From Jiangella sp. DSM 45060 (GTDB lineage: Bacteria > Actinomycetota > Actinomycetes > Jiangellales > Jiangellaceae), in NCBI RefSeq assembly GCF_900105175.1, contig NZ_LT629771.1, positions 1,426,001 to 1,490,000 on the forward strand: a stretch of DNA of 64,000 nucleotides. The letters run 5' to 3'. The notes below the pieces were generated by a model. That model saw nothing but the letters and a program-made list of their open reading frames with translations. It was not told the DNA's origin and did no database searches. Shown piece after piece: positions 35,606 to 43,165 of this stretch (its first letter is position 1; each line of letters begins with the position of its first letter). Position numbers and translations under genes: made by a program.

Positions 35606-36487
35606 ATGAGCCTGTCCGGCAAGACCTTCCTGATCACCGGGGGAGCCCGCGGCCAGGGCCGCGCGATCGCCCTGAAGGCGGCGTCACTCGGCGCGCGGGT
35701 CGCCGTCGTCGACGTCTGCCACGACGTCGACACCGTCCCGTACGCGCTGGGCACGAAGGACGACCTCGCCGAGACGAAGCGGCTGGTGGAGGAGCTCGGC
35801 TCGTCCTGCCTGACGCTGGCCGGCGACGTCCGTTCCCAGGACGACATGGACCGCGCGGTCGCCGCCACCGTCGAGGAGTACGGCGCCGTCGACGTGTTCT
35901 GCGCCAGCGCCGGCGTGCACAGCTTCGTGCCGTTCTGGGAGATGACCGCGGAGCAGTGGCACACCGTGCTCGACATCAACCTCACCGGCGTCTGGCACGG
36001 CGCCCGGGCGGTCGCGCCGCGGATGATCGAGCGGTCCAGCGGCGCGATCATCATCACGTCGTCGGTCATGGGCCACGAGACCGGCAAGGACCTCGCCCAC
36101 TACGCGGCGTCCAAGCACGGCGTGCTCGGGCTGATGAAGAGCATCGCCTACGAGCTGGGCCGCTACGGCATCCGCTGCAACGCCGTCCTGCCCAGCGTCG
36201 TGCACACCGCGATGGGGGAGAACCCGGAGACCCGCAAGTGGATCTTCGGCCGCGACGACGCCACCACCCAGGACTACATCGAGGCGACGAAGCACTGGCA
36301 CCTGCTGCCGGGCCGGCCCGGCCTGCCGCCGAGCGCGATCGCCGACGCGATCGTCTGGCTGGCGTCGGACGAGGCCCGCTACATCACCGGCGTGGAGCTG
36401 CCGGTGGACGCCGGGCACCTGCAGCTGCAGGGCTTCAACCACGAGGTCGTCGAGCGCGACGGGGAGCCGGTCGGGCCATGGTACTGA
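35606..36487 (+). CDS. Mycofactocin-type short-chain dehydrogenase/reductase (3 of 4)
   Basis: SDR of 293 residues with GGARGQGRAIA, VDVCHDVDTVPYALGTKDDLAETKRLVEE as the family insert, SASAG at the ANAG position (ASAG with C before), and TSSVMG...HYAASKHGV. Its C-terminal half shares KWIFGRDDAT and GHLxLxGFNH with the SDR at 13168, so these two are the closest pair of the four. It starts after AGGAGAGAG and overlaps the next SDR by ten bases. Confidence 0.85.
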   Translation: MSLSGKTFLITGGARGQGRAIALKAASLGARVAVVDVCHDVDTVPYALGTKDDLAETKRLVEELGSSCLTLAGDVRSQDDMDRAVAATVEEYGAVDVFCASAGVHSFVPFWEMTAEQWHTVLDINLTGVWHGARAVAPRMIERSSGAIIITSSVMGHETGKDLAHYAASKHGVLGLMKSIAYELGRYGIRCNAVLPSVVHTAMGENPETRKWIFGRDDATTQDYIEATKHWHLLPGRPGLPPSAIADAIVWLASDEARYITGVELPVDAGHLQLQGFNHEVVERDGEPVGPWY

Positions 36488-37290
36488 GCACTGACGGCTG
36501 GGTCGTGGTGGTCAGCGGGGCGGCCCGCGGCCAGGGCCTGAGCCACGCGAAGGCGTTCGCCGCCGACGGCGCGCACGTCGTCCTGCTGGACGCGCCGTCG
36601 GGGCTGACCACCGTCCCGTACCCCCTCGCGAACGAGGACGACCTCGCCGCGGCGCACGCGGAGGTCGACGCGGCCGGGCCGGGCACCGTCCTCAGCTACG
36701 CCGCCGACGTCCGCGACGCCGGCCGGGTCGCCGAAGTGCTGGCCGACGCCGCCGGCCGCCTCGGCGGCATCGACGTCGCCGTCGCCAACGCGGGGATCTT
36801 CAGTTTCGCGCCGTCCACCTGGGAGCTGTCGCCCGAGACGTGGAAGGAATGCAGCGACACCATCCTCTACGGCTCGTGGACGCTGGCCCGGGCGGCGATC
36901 CCGCACATGCTCGGCCGCGCCGGCGCCAACCTCGTCTTCGTGGGGTCGGTGTCGGCGCACAAGGGCATCGCCGCCACCGGCCACTACGTCGCCGCCAAGC
37001 ACGGCGTCGTCGGGCTGATGAAGACGCTCGCGATCGAGTTGGCCCCGGAGGGCATCAGGTCGAACATGATCTCGCCGACGGCGGCCGACACCACGATGGC
37101 GACCAACCCGGCGATGGCCGAGTGCGTCCGCTACCAGGAGGGCCGCGGCTCGAACATGTCGAACCTGCTGCCGGTCGGCCTGATCGAACCGCGCGACGTC
37201 ACCGACGCCGTGCTCTGGATCAGCTCCGACCACGCGCGCTACGTCACCGGTGAGGTCCTCAAGGTCGACGCCGGCTTCACCGTCCGCTGA
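36478..37290 (+). CDS. Mycofactocin-type short-chain dehydrogenase/reductase (4 of 4)
   Basis: SDR of 270 residues with SGAARGQGLSHA, the insert TTVPYPLANEDDLAAAHAEVD, VANAG, and GSVSAHKG...HYVAAKHGV. It is the shortest of the four, lacking the C-terminal tail, and has L in place of R after GARGQG, so membership of the mycofactocin-linked group is slightly less sure. Being encoded directly with SDR 3, it may oxidise a second hydroxyl or act as the reductive partner of an alcohol-transfer pair. A strong hairpin follows the stop. Confidence 0.8.
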   Translation: MVLSTDGWVVVVSGAARGQGLSHAKAFAADGAHVVLLDAPSGLTTVPYPLANEDDLAAAHAEVDAAGPGTVLSYAADVRDAGRVAEVLADAAGRLGGIDVAVANAGIFSFAPSTWELSPETWKECSDTILYGSWTLARAAIPHMLGRAGANLVFVGSVSAHKGIAATGHYVAAKHGVVGLMKTLAIELAPEGIRSNMISPTAADTTMATNPAMAECVRYQEGRGSNMSNLLPVGLIEPRDVTDAVLWISSDHARYVTGEVLKVDAGFTVR

Positions 37291-37294
37291 CGCG

Positions 37295-37334
37295 CCGGCC
37301 GGCTGGGCGTTCGCCCCGACGTCCAGCCGGCCGG
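37295..37334 (+). terminator. Strong terminator-like hairpin ending the catabolic island
   Basis: CCGGCCGGCTGG (37295-37306) and CCAGCCGGCCGG (37323-37334) are perfect 12-base arms, beginning four bases after the SDR stop. The loop has a further GGGCG/CGCCC pairing. No U-tract is present. It separates the SDR operon from the acetyltransferase gene, which has its own promoter. Confidence 0.6.
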
Positions 37335-37341
37335 GCCCCGG

Positions 37342-37347
37342 TAGGGT
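37342..37347 (+). promoter_or_regulatory. -10 box TAGGGT for a leaderless acetyltransferase message
   Basis: TAGGGT lies six bases before the ATG at 37354 and no ribosome-binding sequence is present, a spacing typical of leaderless actinomycete transcripts that start on the A of ATG. Confidence 0.45.
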
Positions 37348-37353
37348 GGATCG

Positions 37354-37881
37354 ATGCTCGACGCCTCACTGCTTCCGCTCCAGACCGGCCGCGCTCGCCT
37401 GCGCGCGCTCCACCCCGACGACGCTCCCGCCTTCGCCGAGGGCACCGACGACCCGGACGTCCGGACGTACGGGCACCTGCCCGAGCCGCAGTACACGCCC
37501 GACTCGGTCGTCGCCATGATCGACAGGGAGGCGCGTCCCGGCCTGGAGCGCGGCGATCTGGCGGTGCTCGCCATCGCCGACGTCCACGACGAGTTCACCG
37601 GGAGCCTCGTGCTGTTCGGCGTCACCGACCGCGAGGCCGAGGTCGGGTTCTGGGTGCACCCGAAGCGGCGCGGTGGCGGCGTGGCCGTGGCCGCCCTCGA
37701 CCTGGCCGCTCGGTTCGCCGGCCGCAGCGGGCTCGTCCGGCTCACGGCGCGCACCGCGACCGGGAACGCCGCCTCCCAGCGGGTGCTCACCAGAGCGGGC
37801 TTCACCGAGATGGGCGAGGACACCGGTGTCGCGCCCTCGGGCCGGAAGGTCCGCTTCCTCCGCTACCAGCGCGAGATCTAG
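37354..37881 (+). CDS. GNAT-family N-acetyltransferase (RimJ/RimL type)
   Basis: Protein of 175 residues. The pattern TGRARLRALHPDDAPAFAEGTDDPDV at the start, an EVGFWVHPKRRGGGVAVAAL acetyl-CoA loop (a variant of R/QxxGxG/A) and NAASQRVLTRAGF in the last third are those of GNAT enzymes of the RimJ-like type, which acetylate protein N-termini or small amines. Promoter is immediately upstream; the 3' end converges with the following pseudogene, sharing four bases. Substrate unknown. Confidence 0.83.
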   Translation: MLDASLLPLQTGRARLRALHPDDAPAFAEGTDDPDVRTYGHLPEPQYTPDSVVAMIDREARPGLERGDLAVLAIADVHDEFTGSLVLFGVTDREAEVGFWVHPKRRGGGVAVAALDLAARFAGRSGLVRLTARTATGNAASQRVLTRAGFTEMGEDTGVAPSGRKVRFLRYQREI

Positions 37882-38563
37882 CCGCCCTTCCCGCCCGCGT
37901 TCGCCCAGGACGGCGACGACCTGACGAGGTCGCGCAGCTCCGCGAGGCTCTCGCCGATGACGTGCAGTGGCGGAGCCTCGCGCAGGACGAGGTCGATGTC
38001 CTTGATGCCGGAGGCGGTGCCGATGGCGACGACGGCGCCGTCGGACGGGAGGCGCCGGGCGGCGGCGAGGGCCACCGCGGACGACGCCTCGAGGAAGAGG
38101 CCCTGGGCGGCCGCGCGGCGCTGCTCGGCGAGGAAGTCGGCCTCGTCGACGGCGGCGGCCGAGCCGGAGTTCCAGAGCGCCTGCAGCCCCTGCCAGTTCG
38201 CGACGTCGCTGCCGGTCCCGGCCAGCAGGTCGGCCCGCGACGTCGGCACCACGACGGCGCCGAGGGTGTCGCCGAGGTCGCGGGCCACTTCGTACGCCAC
38301 GCTCTTCAACCCCTCGACGGCGTACGGGTGGCCGCCGGCGCCGGCGGCGAGGATCTGGGCATGGATGACCGGCGGCAGGCTCGACGTCGTCACGACGATG
38401 CAGCGCAGCCCCGCCCGGGCCGCATAGGCCGCGGCCGAGGCGCCGGCGTTGCCGCTGGACGCGGCGATGACCGTCGTGCTGCTGCTGGCGCGGGCCGTCG
38501 CGACGGCGGCCGCCATGTAGCGGTCCTTGTGCGTGTGGGTGGGTTGGCGCCCTCGTTCTTCAC
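37878..38563 (-). pseudogene. Decayed threonine-synthase-like PLP enzyme (truncated, frameshifted)
   Basis: The main open part encodes 212 residues with AASSGNAGASAAAYAARAGL, GLKSVAYEVARDLG and LFLEASSAVALAAARRL, typical of fold-type II PLP enzymes of the threonine synthase group. The PLP-lysine region directly before it, VKNEGAN then PTHTHKDRYM, is split between two frames by a missing base in the proline codon near 38540. About 60-90 N-terminal residues are absent, and parts of the central domain are also missing. The remnant begins with a GTG that overlaps the stop of the upstream oxidase gene (GTGA). A sequencing error could explain the frameshift but not the missing N-terminus. Confidence 0.7.
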
Positions 38564-39723
38564 CCGGACGCCGGCGGGGTCGTCCAGTCCGCGAGGTCGC
38601 GGCCGGGCGCGAACGGCTTGAGATCGAACGTCGTCGACCCGTCCAGCAGCAGCTCCGTGCCGGCCTCGCCGAAGGCGGGCGCGTACTTGAAGCCCAGCCC
38701 GGAGAACCCGCCGAGCAGTACGACGCGGTCGGTCCCGGCGGCGAAGCCCGCGATGGGCCGGTTGTCCGACGTGTAGCCGTCCATGTGCGCCGAGACGCGG
38801 ACGGGGTCGGGGTGCAGGCCCGGCAGGCACCGCGCGACGATGGCGTCGAGCGTCCTGACCTCGTCGACGCCGACCGTCCGCTCGAGCAGGTCGGGGTCGG
38901 GGACCACCTCTTTGAACGGGCCCGTCGGGCCGACCTTGACCGTGGCGCCGTCCAGGCTCGGGAAGGCGTAGAAGCCGTCGTCCTCGGGCCGCAAGGCGAT
39001 GGGGAACCGCTCAGGCGTATACGCGGCCGGATCGTCGGCGGCGTACCAGACCTGGATCGGCCGGCGGACCTGGATCTTGCCGGCCAGCTGGGGGGCGAGG
39101 CGGTCGACCCACGGCCCGCCGGCCACGATGACCCGGCCGTAGCGGAAGGTCCGGTCCTCGGTCACGACGCTGACGCCGTCGCCGTCGATCTCGACGCGCA
39201 GCACCGGTGTGTACGTGTGGACGACGGCGCCGAGCTCGCGCGCCCGCTGAGCCGCCGAGAGGACCGCCAGCTCGGGACGCAGGTAGCCCGCGTTCGGGTC
39301 GAGGATGCCGATGTCGCCGGGCCACAGCCGGTGCTGCGGGTAGCGCGCGGCGACGTCGCCGGTGTCGAGGAGCTCGTGCTCGAGCCCGTAGGCGCGGACG
39401 GACTCGAGGACGTTGACGATGTGCTCCGCGTTCGCCGGGCCGAGCACCAGCTCGCCGTTGAGACGCAGCAGCTCACGGCCGGTCTGCGCCTCCAGCTCGC
39501 GCCACAGCGCCAGGGCGGCCGAGCCGAACGGCACGTAGACGGGCTCGCGTGGGCTGGTGCTGCGGAACATGCGGGTCTCGCCGCCCATCGCGCTGCGGTC
39601 GTGCGGCACGCCGAACTGGTCGAAGCCGTGGACGGTGACGCCCCGGCCGGCCAGGCGCCACAGCGCCATGCTGCCGATCGACCCGACGCCGATGACCGCC
39701 GCTTCCGCGTCGTGCTGGCTCAT
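38560..39723 (-). CDS. FAD-dependent amine oxidase, monomeric sarcosine oxidase / SolA-like
   Basis: Flavoprotein of 387 residues. Dinucleotide-binding GxGSxG (VIGVGSIGSMALWRLA) at the N-terminus, HDRSAMGGETRMFR and the C-terminal GGFSGLGFKYAPAFGE match monomeric sarcosine oxidase and N-methyltryptophan oxidase. Those enzymes bind FAD covalently through a Cys in a CMYT motif; here the corresponding stretch is HMDGYTSDN with no Cys, so FAD is probably non-covalent or attached elsewhere. It should oxidise a secondary amine or N-methyl amino acid, giving hydrogen peroxide. It follows the TetR gene by 58 bases on the same strand. Confidence 0.85.
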   Translation of the reverse strand: MSQHDAEAAVIGVGSIGSMALWRLAGRGVTVHGFDQFGVPHDRSAMGGETRMFRSTSPREPVYVPFGSAALALWRELEAQTGRELLRLNGELVLGPANAEHIVNVLESVRAYGLEHELLDTGDVAARYPQHRLWPGDIGILDPNAGYLRPELAVLSAAQRARELGAVVHTYTPVLRVEIDGDGVSVVTEDRTFRYGRVIVAGGPWVDRLAPQLAGKIQVRRPIQVWYAADDPAAYTPERFPIALRPEDDGFYAFPSLDGATVKVGPTGPFKEVVPDPDLLERTVGVDEVRTLDAIVARCLPGLHPDPVRVSAHMDGYTSDNRPIAGFAAGTDRVVLLGGFSGLGFKYAPAFGEAGTELLLDGSTTFDLKPFAPGRDLADWTTPPASG

Positions 39724-39781
39724 GCGTGATCGTCCTCCTGGGTGATGGGGTGGTGCGGCGGTGGCGCCGCCGCCTCGACGC

Positions 39782-40444
39782 CTAGCGGCGTGGCGACGTC
39801 CGGCCGGGATCGAGCAGTTCGCGGGGGAGTGCTTCGCGCCACCACTGCTCGATCCGGCCGGGCGTCCATCCGCGCTCGTCGGTGAGAGTGGTGTAGGCGT
39901 CGATGTTGCAGAGGGCGGCGTAGATGTCGACCGCGGTGGGCAGGTCGATGCCGTCGCGCAGCGATCCCGGCGGCCACGACTCGAACACCTGCCGCCGGGT
40001 GCGGTCCGCGGCCTTGCGGCCGTTGGTGTAGAGGGCGGCGAGCTCGGGCTCGCTGCGCCCGGCGTCGCGGATCATGACGATGATGTCGCCGGCGCGTTCG
40101 TAGAGGCGGCGGTCGAAGGACGCCATGGCGGCGAGCTGGTCCGCCGGGTCGGCGGCGGGGTCCTCCAGCTCCGCCAGCTGCTGCGCGGGATCGGCCGAGA
40201 GGCCGGCGGCGTCGACGAGCGCGCGGGTGAGGCCGGTCTTGTTCTGGTAGGCGGCGTAGACCGTCGGCACCGAGACGCCGGCCTCGCGGGCGACGTCACG
40301 GACCGTGGTGGCGGCCCAGCCCTGCGCGAGGAAGAGCCGGCGCGCCGCCCGGGCGATCTCGGCCCGCGTCTGCAGCGCCTGCGTCTCGCGTCGCAGCGAG
40401 TCGTAGCGGCGTTTCTTGGGCTCCTCGGGCATACCCACCCCCAT
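39782..40444 (-). CDS. TetR-family transcriptional regulator
   Basis: Regulator of about 220 residues from ATG 40444 (a second ATG, at 40432, gives MPEEPKKRR). The N-terminal HTH reads TRAEIARAARRLFLAQGWAATTVRDVAREAGVSVPTVYAAYQNK, a clear TetR pattern. The C-terminal ligand domain includes DRRLYERAGDIIVMIRDAGRSEPEL. A longer frame up to 40510 would cross the divergent promoter, so it is rejected. It faces the MFS pump gene across a short AT-rich spacer and lies upstream of the amine oxidase, and probably represses both. Confidence 0.87.
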   Translation of the reverse strand: MGVGMPEEPKKRRYDSLRRETQALQTRAEIARAARRLFLAQGWAATTVRDVAREAGVSVPTVYAAYQNKTGLTRALVDAAGLSADPAQQLAELEDPAADPADQLAAMASFDRRLYERAGDIIVMIRDAGRSEPELAALYTNGRKAADRTRRQVFESWPPGSLRDGIDLPTAVDIYAALCNIDAYTTLTDERGWTPGRIEQWWREALPRELLDPGRTSPRR

Positions 40445-40474
40445 TGACTTTACGTATCTTCTAATGAATATAGT
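40444..40474 (+). promoter_or_regulatory. Promoter of the MFS pump in the tetR divergent spacer
   Basis: TTGACT (40444-40449), a 19-base spacer and TATAGT (40469-40474) on the plus strand. The spacer 40445-40521 is strongly AT-rich for this genome. The -35 box abuts the tetR start codon, so TetR bound here would block both genes. Confidence 0.55.
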
Positions 40475-40521
40475 GCGTTCATGACAGGCTGTTGCTCCAT
40501 CGTGCACCACTGCGACGTGTC

Positions 40522-41856
40522 ATGACCCGCGAGCGGTCGGGGCCGGTGCTCGCCACGCTGTGCGTGGCCTTCCTCATGACGATGCTCGACACCACCATCG
40601 TCACCATCGCGCTCCCGGACATCCAGCACCGGCTCGACGCGTCGCTGACGCAGGCGCTGTGGGTGGTGAACGGCTACACGCTGGTCTTCGCGGCGCTGCT
40701 GCTGACCTTCGGCCGGCTCGGTGACCGGTACACGCCGCGGACGGTGTTCCTCGCCGGCCTGGCGACGTTCACCGTCGCGTCCGCGTGGTGCGGCCTGGCG
40801 CAGGACCCCGTCCAGCTGATCGCGGCCCGCGGGCTGCAGGGCGCCGGCGCCGCGATGCTGATGCCGCAGACGCTGACGCTGATCACGACGACGTTCCCCG
40901 CCGAGCGGCGCGGCTTCGCCTTCGGCGTGTGGAGCGGGGTCGCCGGGCTGGCGACGGTCGCCGGCCCGGCCGCGGGCGGGCTGCTGGTCGACACACTCAC
41001 CTGGCGGTCGGTCTTCCTGCTCAACCTCCCGCTCGGGCTGATCGCGCTCGCGGCCGGGCACGCGCTGATCCCCAGGCAGGCGCCACGGCGGGACCACGCG
41101 TCCGGCCTCGACGTCGTCGGCATGCTGCTGTCGACCGGCGGCCTGTTCCTCGCCGTGTTCGCCCTGCTCGAGAAGGAGTGGTACGCCGGCGTCCTGGGCC
41201 TCGTCCTGCTGGCCGGGTTCGCGCTGCACCAGCGCAGGAGGCAGACCGGCTCGCCGCTGGTGCCGTTCGAGCTGTTCGGCCGGCGGAACTTCACCCTCAT
41301 GAACGCGGTGCTGATGGCGGCCCTGTTCGCCACCGTCGCGCTGCTGCTGATCTATACGCTCTACCTGCAGTCGGTGCGGGACCTGACGCCGGCCGAGGCG
41401 GGACTGATCCTCGCGCCGCCGGCCGTGGCGACGCTGCTCATCTCGCCGGTCATGGGCCGCCTCGCCGACCGGGTCGACCCCCGACTCGTCTTCCCGCCCG
41501 GGCTCGCGCTGTTCGCCGCGGGCCTTCTCCTGCTCCTCGCCGCGTCCGGCGACGACACCGACGTGCTCTGGCTGCTGCCGGGCATGCTCCTCTGCGGCGT
41601 CGGCGCGGGCATCGTGTTCGCGCCCGCCAACGCGCTCGCCCTGCGCGACGTCCCGCCCGCCCTGGCCGGCGCCGCCGCCGGCGTGATCAGCACCCTGCGC
41701 CAGGTCGGCACCCTGCTCGGCGCGGCCGTCATCGGCGCCGTCCTGCGGGCCGGCAGCGCCGACGGCTACACCGACGCGATGCCGGCCGCGATCTGGACCG
41801 TCGTCGGCGTCCTCGTGCTCACCGCGATCGTCACCGTCCGCACCCGTCCGCGGTGA
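40522..41856 (+). CDS. MFS drug-efflux-type transporter (DHA2-like)
   Basis: Membrane protein of about 444 residues. It has MTMLDTTIVTIALPDIQ in helix 1 (the DTTIV motif of the 14-helix drug/proton antiporters), LGDRYTPRTVFLAGL as motif A, and the RGLQGAGAAMLMPQTL motif. These mark the EmrB/QacA branch of MFS. ATG 40522 is preferred because the DHA2 helix begins shortly after; an upstream ATG at 40492 lacks a ribosome site. Divergent TetR control suggests induction by a toxic compound or by the amine handled by the neighbouring oxidase. Confidence 0.87.
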   Translation: MTRERSGPVLATLCVAFLMTMLDTTIVTIALPDIQHRLDASLTQALWVVNGYTLVFAALLLTFGRLGDRYTPRTVFLAGLATFTVASAWCGLAQDPVQLIAARGLQGAGAAMLMPQTLTLITTTFPAERRGFAFGVWSGVAGLATVAGPAAGGLLVDTLTWRSVFLLNLPLGLIALAAGHALIPRQAPRRDHASGLDVVGMLLSTGGLFLAVFALLEKEWYAGVLGLVLLAGFALHQRRRQTGSPLVPFELFGRRNFTLMNAVLMAALFATVALLLIYTLYLQSVRDLTPAEAGLILAPPAVATLLISPVMGRLADRVDPRLVFPPGLALFAAGLLLLLAASGDDTDVLWLLPGMLLCGVGAGIVFAPANALALRDVPPALAGAAAGVISTLRQVGTLLGAAVIGAVLRAGSADGYTDAMPAAIWTVVGVLVLTAIVTVRTRPR

Positions 41857-41893
41857 CGACGTGGGCGGCGGCGCCGGCGACGAGCAGGCCTCG

Positions 41894-42271
41894 TCATGGT
41901 GCCGGCGACCCCCGGTCCGTCGTGGCCGCGTCGAGCGCCGCACGCAGCGCCGCCACCTCGGCGTCGTTCATCGTCCCGACCAAGCGAAGCAACGCCCCGG
42001 TGCGGTCCGTCGTCGTGGTCAGCGCCGCCCCGAGCAGGGCGGCCGTGTAGTCGTCCCGCGTCCGGCTGGGCACGTACCGATGCGCCTTGCCGTCGCGCGC
42101 CCGCCCGAGCCAGCCCTTGCGGTACAGGATGTCGACGACCGTCTGGACGGTCGTGTAGGCCCGCTCCGGCTGCTGGGGCAGCTGCTCCTTGATCTCGCGG
42201 ATGGTGATCGGTTCCGCGGCGGACCAGACGACCTTCATGATCGCCGCCTCCAGTGCGCCGAACGGCCGCAT
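41894..42271 (-). CDS. BlaI/CopY-family transcriptional repressor
   Basis: Small regulator of 125 residues. The winged-helix pattern is complete: FGALEAAIMKVVWSAAEPITIREIKEQL, YTTVQTVVDILYRKGWLGRARDGKAHRYVP, then a short dimerisation helix region. BlaI/MecI-type repressors bind TACTA-like dyads and are inactivated by a membrane protease partner. No BlaR gene lies next to it. ATG 42271 has GGGAGG upstream; an ATG at 42286 is possible. A matching dyad occurs upstream of the methyltransferase gene at about 43.05 kb. Confidence 0.85.
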   Translation of the reverse strand: MRPFGALEAAIMKVVWSAAEPITIREIKEQLPQQPERAYTTVQTVVDILYRKGWLGRARDGKAHRYVPSRTRDDYTAALLGAALTTTTDRTGALLRLVGTMNDAEVAALRAALDAATTDRGSPAP

Positions 42272-42308
42272 CCCGCCTCCCCTCATCGCCTGGGCGGCAT
42301 GGTAGTAG

Positions 42309-42791
42309 TCACCGCGAAGCGGCGCGTCTCCCATGAGTCGTCCAGGAGGCGCGTTCGACCTCCGCGACGTACTGCTCCCGGTCGAAGTGCAGGTCTGGCA
42401 GGTCCCACGGCGTGCCCTCGTGCTGAGCGGCGGACGGTTCGACCGGACCGATGAAGACGCCCACATAGTCGCGGAAGTCGATCCACGAGACGCCGGTGCC
42501 GTCCGGCGACGCGACGATGACCGGAGCGATCACGCCGCACCCCGCGATCCCGCACGAACACCGGTACACCGCAACGCGTCGTCCGATGCCGTCAGCCGGC
42601 AGCAGTGGAGAGCGGGGCCCGAGGACGTCCGCCGGGTCGAAGCCGCGCCACCCCGGGGCGGTGTCGGCGAACGGGTCCGTGCCGTCGATCAGGACCTGGA
42701 CCACGGGCCGGTCCGGGCGATCGTCGAGGACCTGGAATCGAAGGGAGAGGACCGAGCGACCGTGTCGTGCGGTCTGGCGTGCGTGGGTCAT
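42309..42791 (-). CDS. Hypothetical protein with a CSCGIAGCG segment
   Basis: Protein of up to 160 residues with no function I can assign. The middle carries YRCSCGIAGCGVIAPVIVASPDG, a compact Cys-rich segment (three Cys in a C-x-C-x5-C arrangement) that recurs in uncharacterised actinomycete proteins, followed by WIDFRDYVGVF. This could be a small metal site. No clear Shine-Dalgarno site precedes ATG 42791, so the start may be internal. It is on the same strand as blaI, 37 bases upstream of it, and may be co-transcribed. Confidence 0.6.
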   Translation of the reverse strand: MTHARQTARHGRSVLSLRFQVLDDRPDRPVVQVLIDGTDPFADTAPGWRGFDPADVLGPRSPLLPADGIGRRVAVYRCSCGIAGCGVIAPVIVASPDGTGVSWIDFRDYVGVFIGPVEPSAAQHEGTPWDLPDLHFDREQYVAEVERASWTTHGRRAASR

Positions 42792-43161
42792 CTGGGCGAC
42801 GTTTCATCGGTACGCCGGGACCATCGTCGTGCCGGCGCCGAGGCCGACCGGGTGGCCTCAGCATAGGCGATTCGCATCGGCCGTTCCGCGAGCCGGCGTC
42901 GTCGCGTGACCCGGTCACGCTGGTGAGCGACCTCGGCATGGAGCCGACCGCCCGGCCGCTGCGGCAGCACGCGCGACGGCTGTACGACATCATCTGCGGT
43001 CGCACTGGCCGGGACCACCTGACGACGCGGCCACCTCCTCATCTACTATCCGTGTTAGTAGCTGAGGAGGTGGTCGTGGCGAAGACCGGCCCGCGCGGCC
43101 AGGCGAAACGAGAGCGACGCGAGCGGCGCCAGGTGGACCGCGTCGGCTGTCCGGTGAGCGC
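42792..43161. other. 370-bp spacer between the hypothetical gene and the methyltransferase
   Basis: No conventional gene is visible here. On the minus strand a TATGCT box at 42865-42860 could serve the hypothetical gene. On the plus strand the last 140 bases hold a promoter with a dyad (43019-43061) and a 29-codon frame running into the methyltransferase start. The remaining 150 bases have weak coding character on both strands; I see nothing else in them. Confidence 0.4.
43019..43061 (+). promoter_or_regulatory. Promoter with BlaI-like dyad over the -10 box
   Basis: CTGACG (43019-43024), a 19-base spacer and TACTAT (43044-43049). The -10 box is embedded in a dyad CTACTA-N7-TAGTAG (43043-43061). 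TACTA/TAGTA half-sites are the type recognised by BlaI/MecI/CopY repressors, and a BlaI-type gene lies about 0.8 kb away. Repression of the methyltransferase unit by that protein is inferred. Confidence 0.45.
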
Positions 43162-43165
43162 ATGA
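43076..43165 (+). CDS. Possible 29-residue leader ORF of the methyltransferase gene
   Basis: A GTG at 43076 is preceded at five bases by GAGGAGG. It opens a 29-codon, very basic frame (AKTGPRGQAKRERRERRQ...) that stops in an ATGA overlap with the methyltransferase ATG at 43162. The methyltransferase has no ribosome site of its own, so translation through this frame could deliver ribosomes to it. No homologue is recognised; the peptide itself may not matter. Confidence 0.4.
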   Translation: MAKTGPRGQAKRERRERRQVDRVGCPVSA

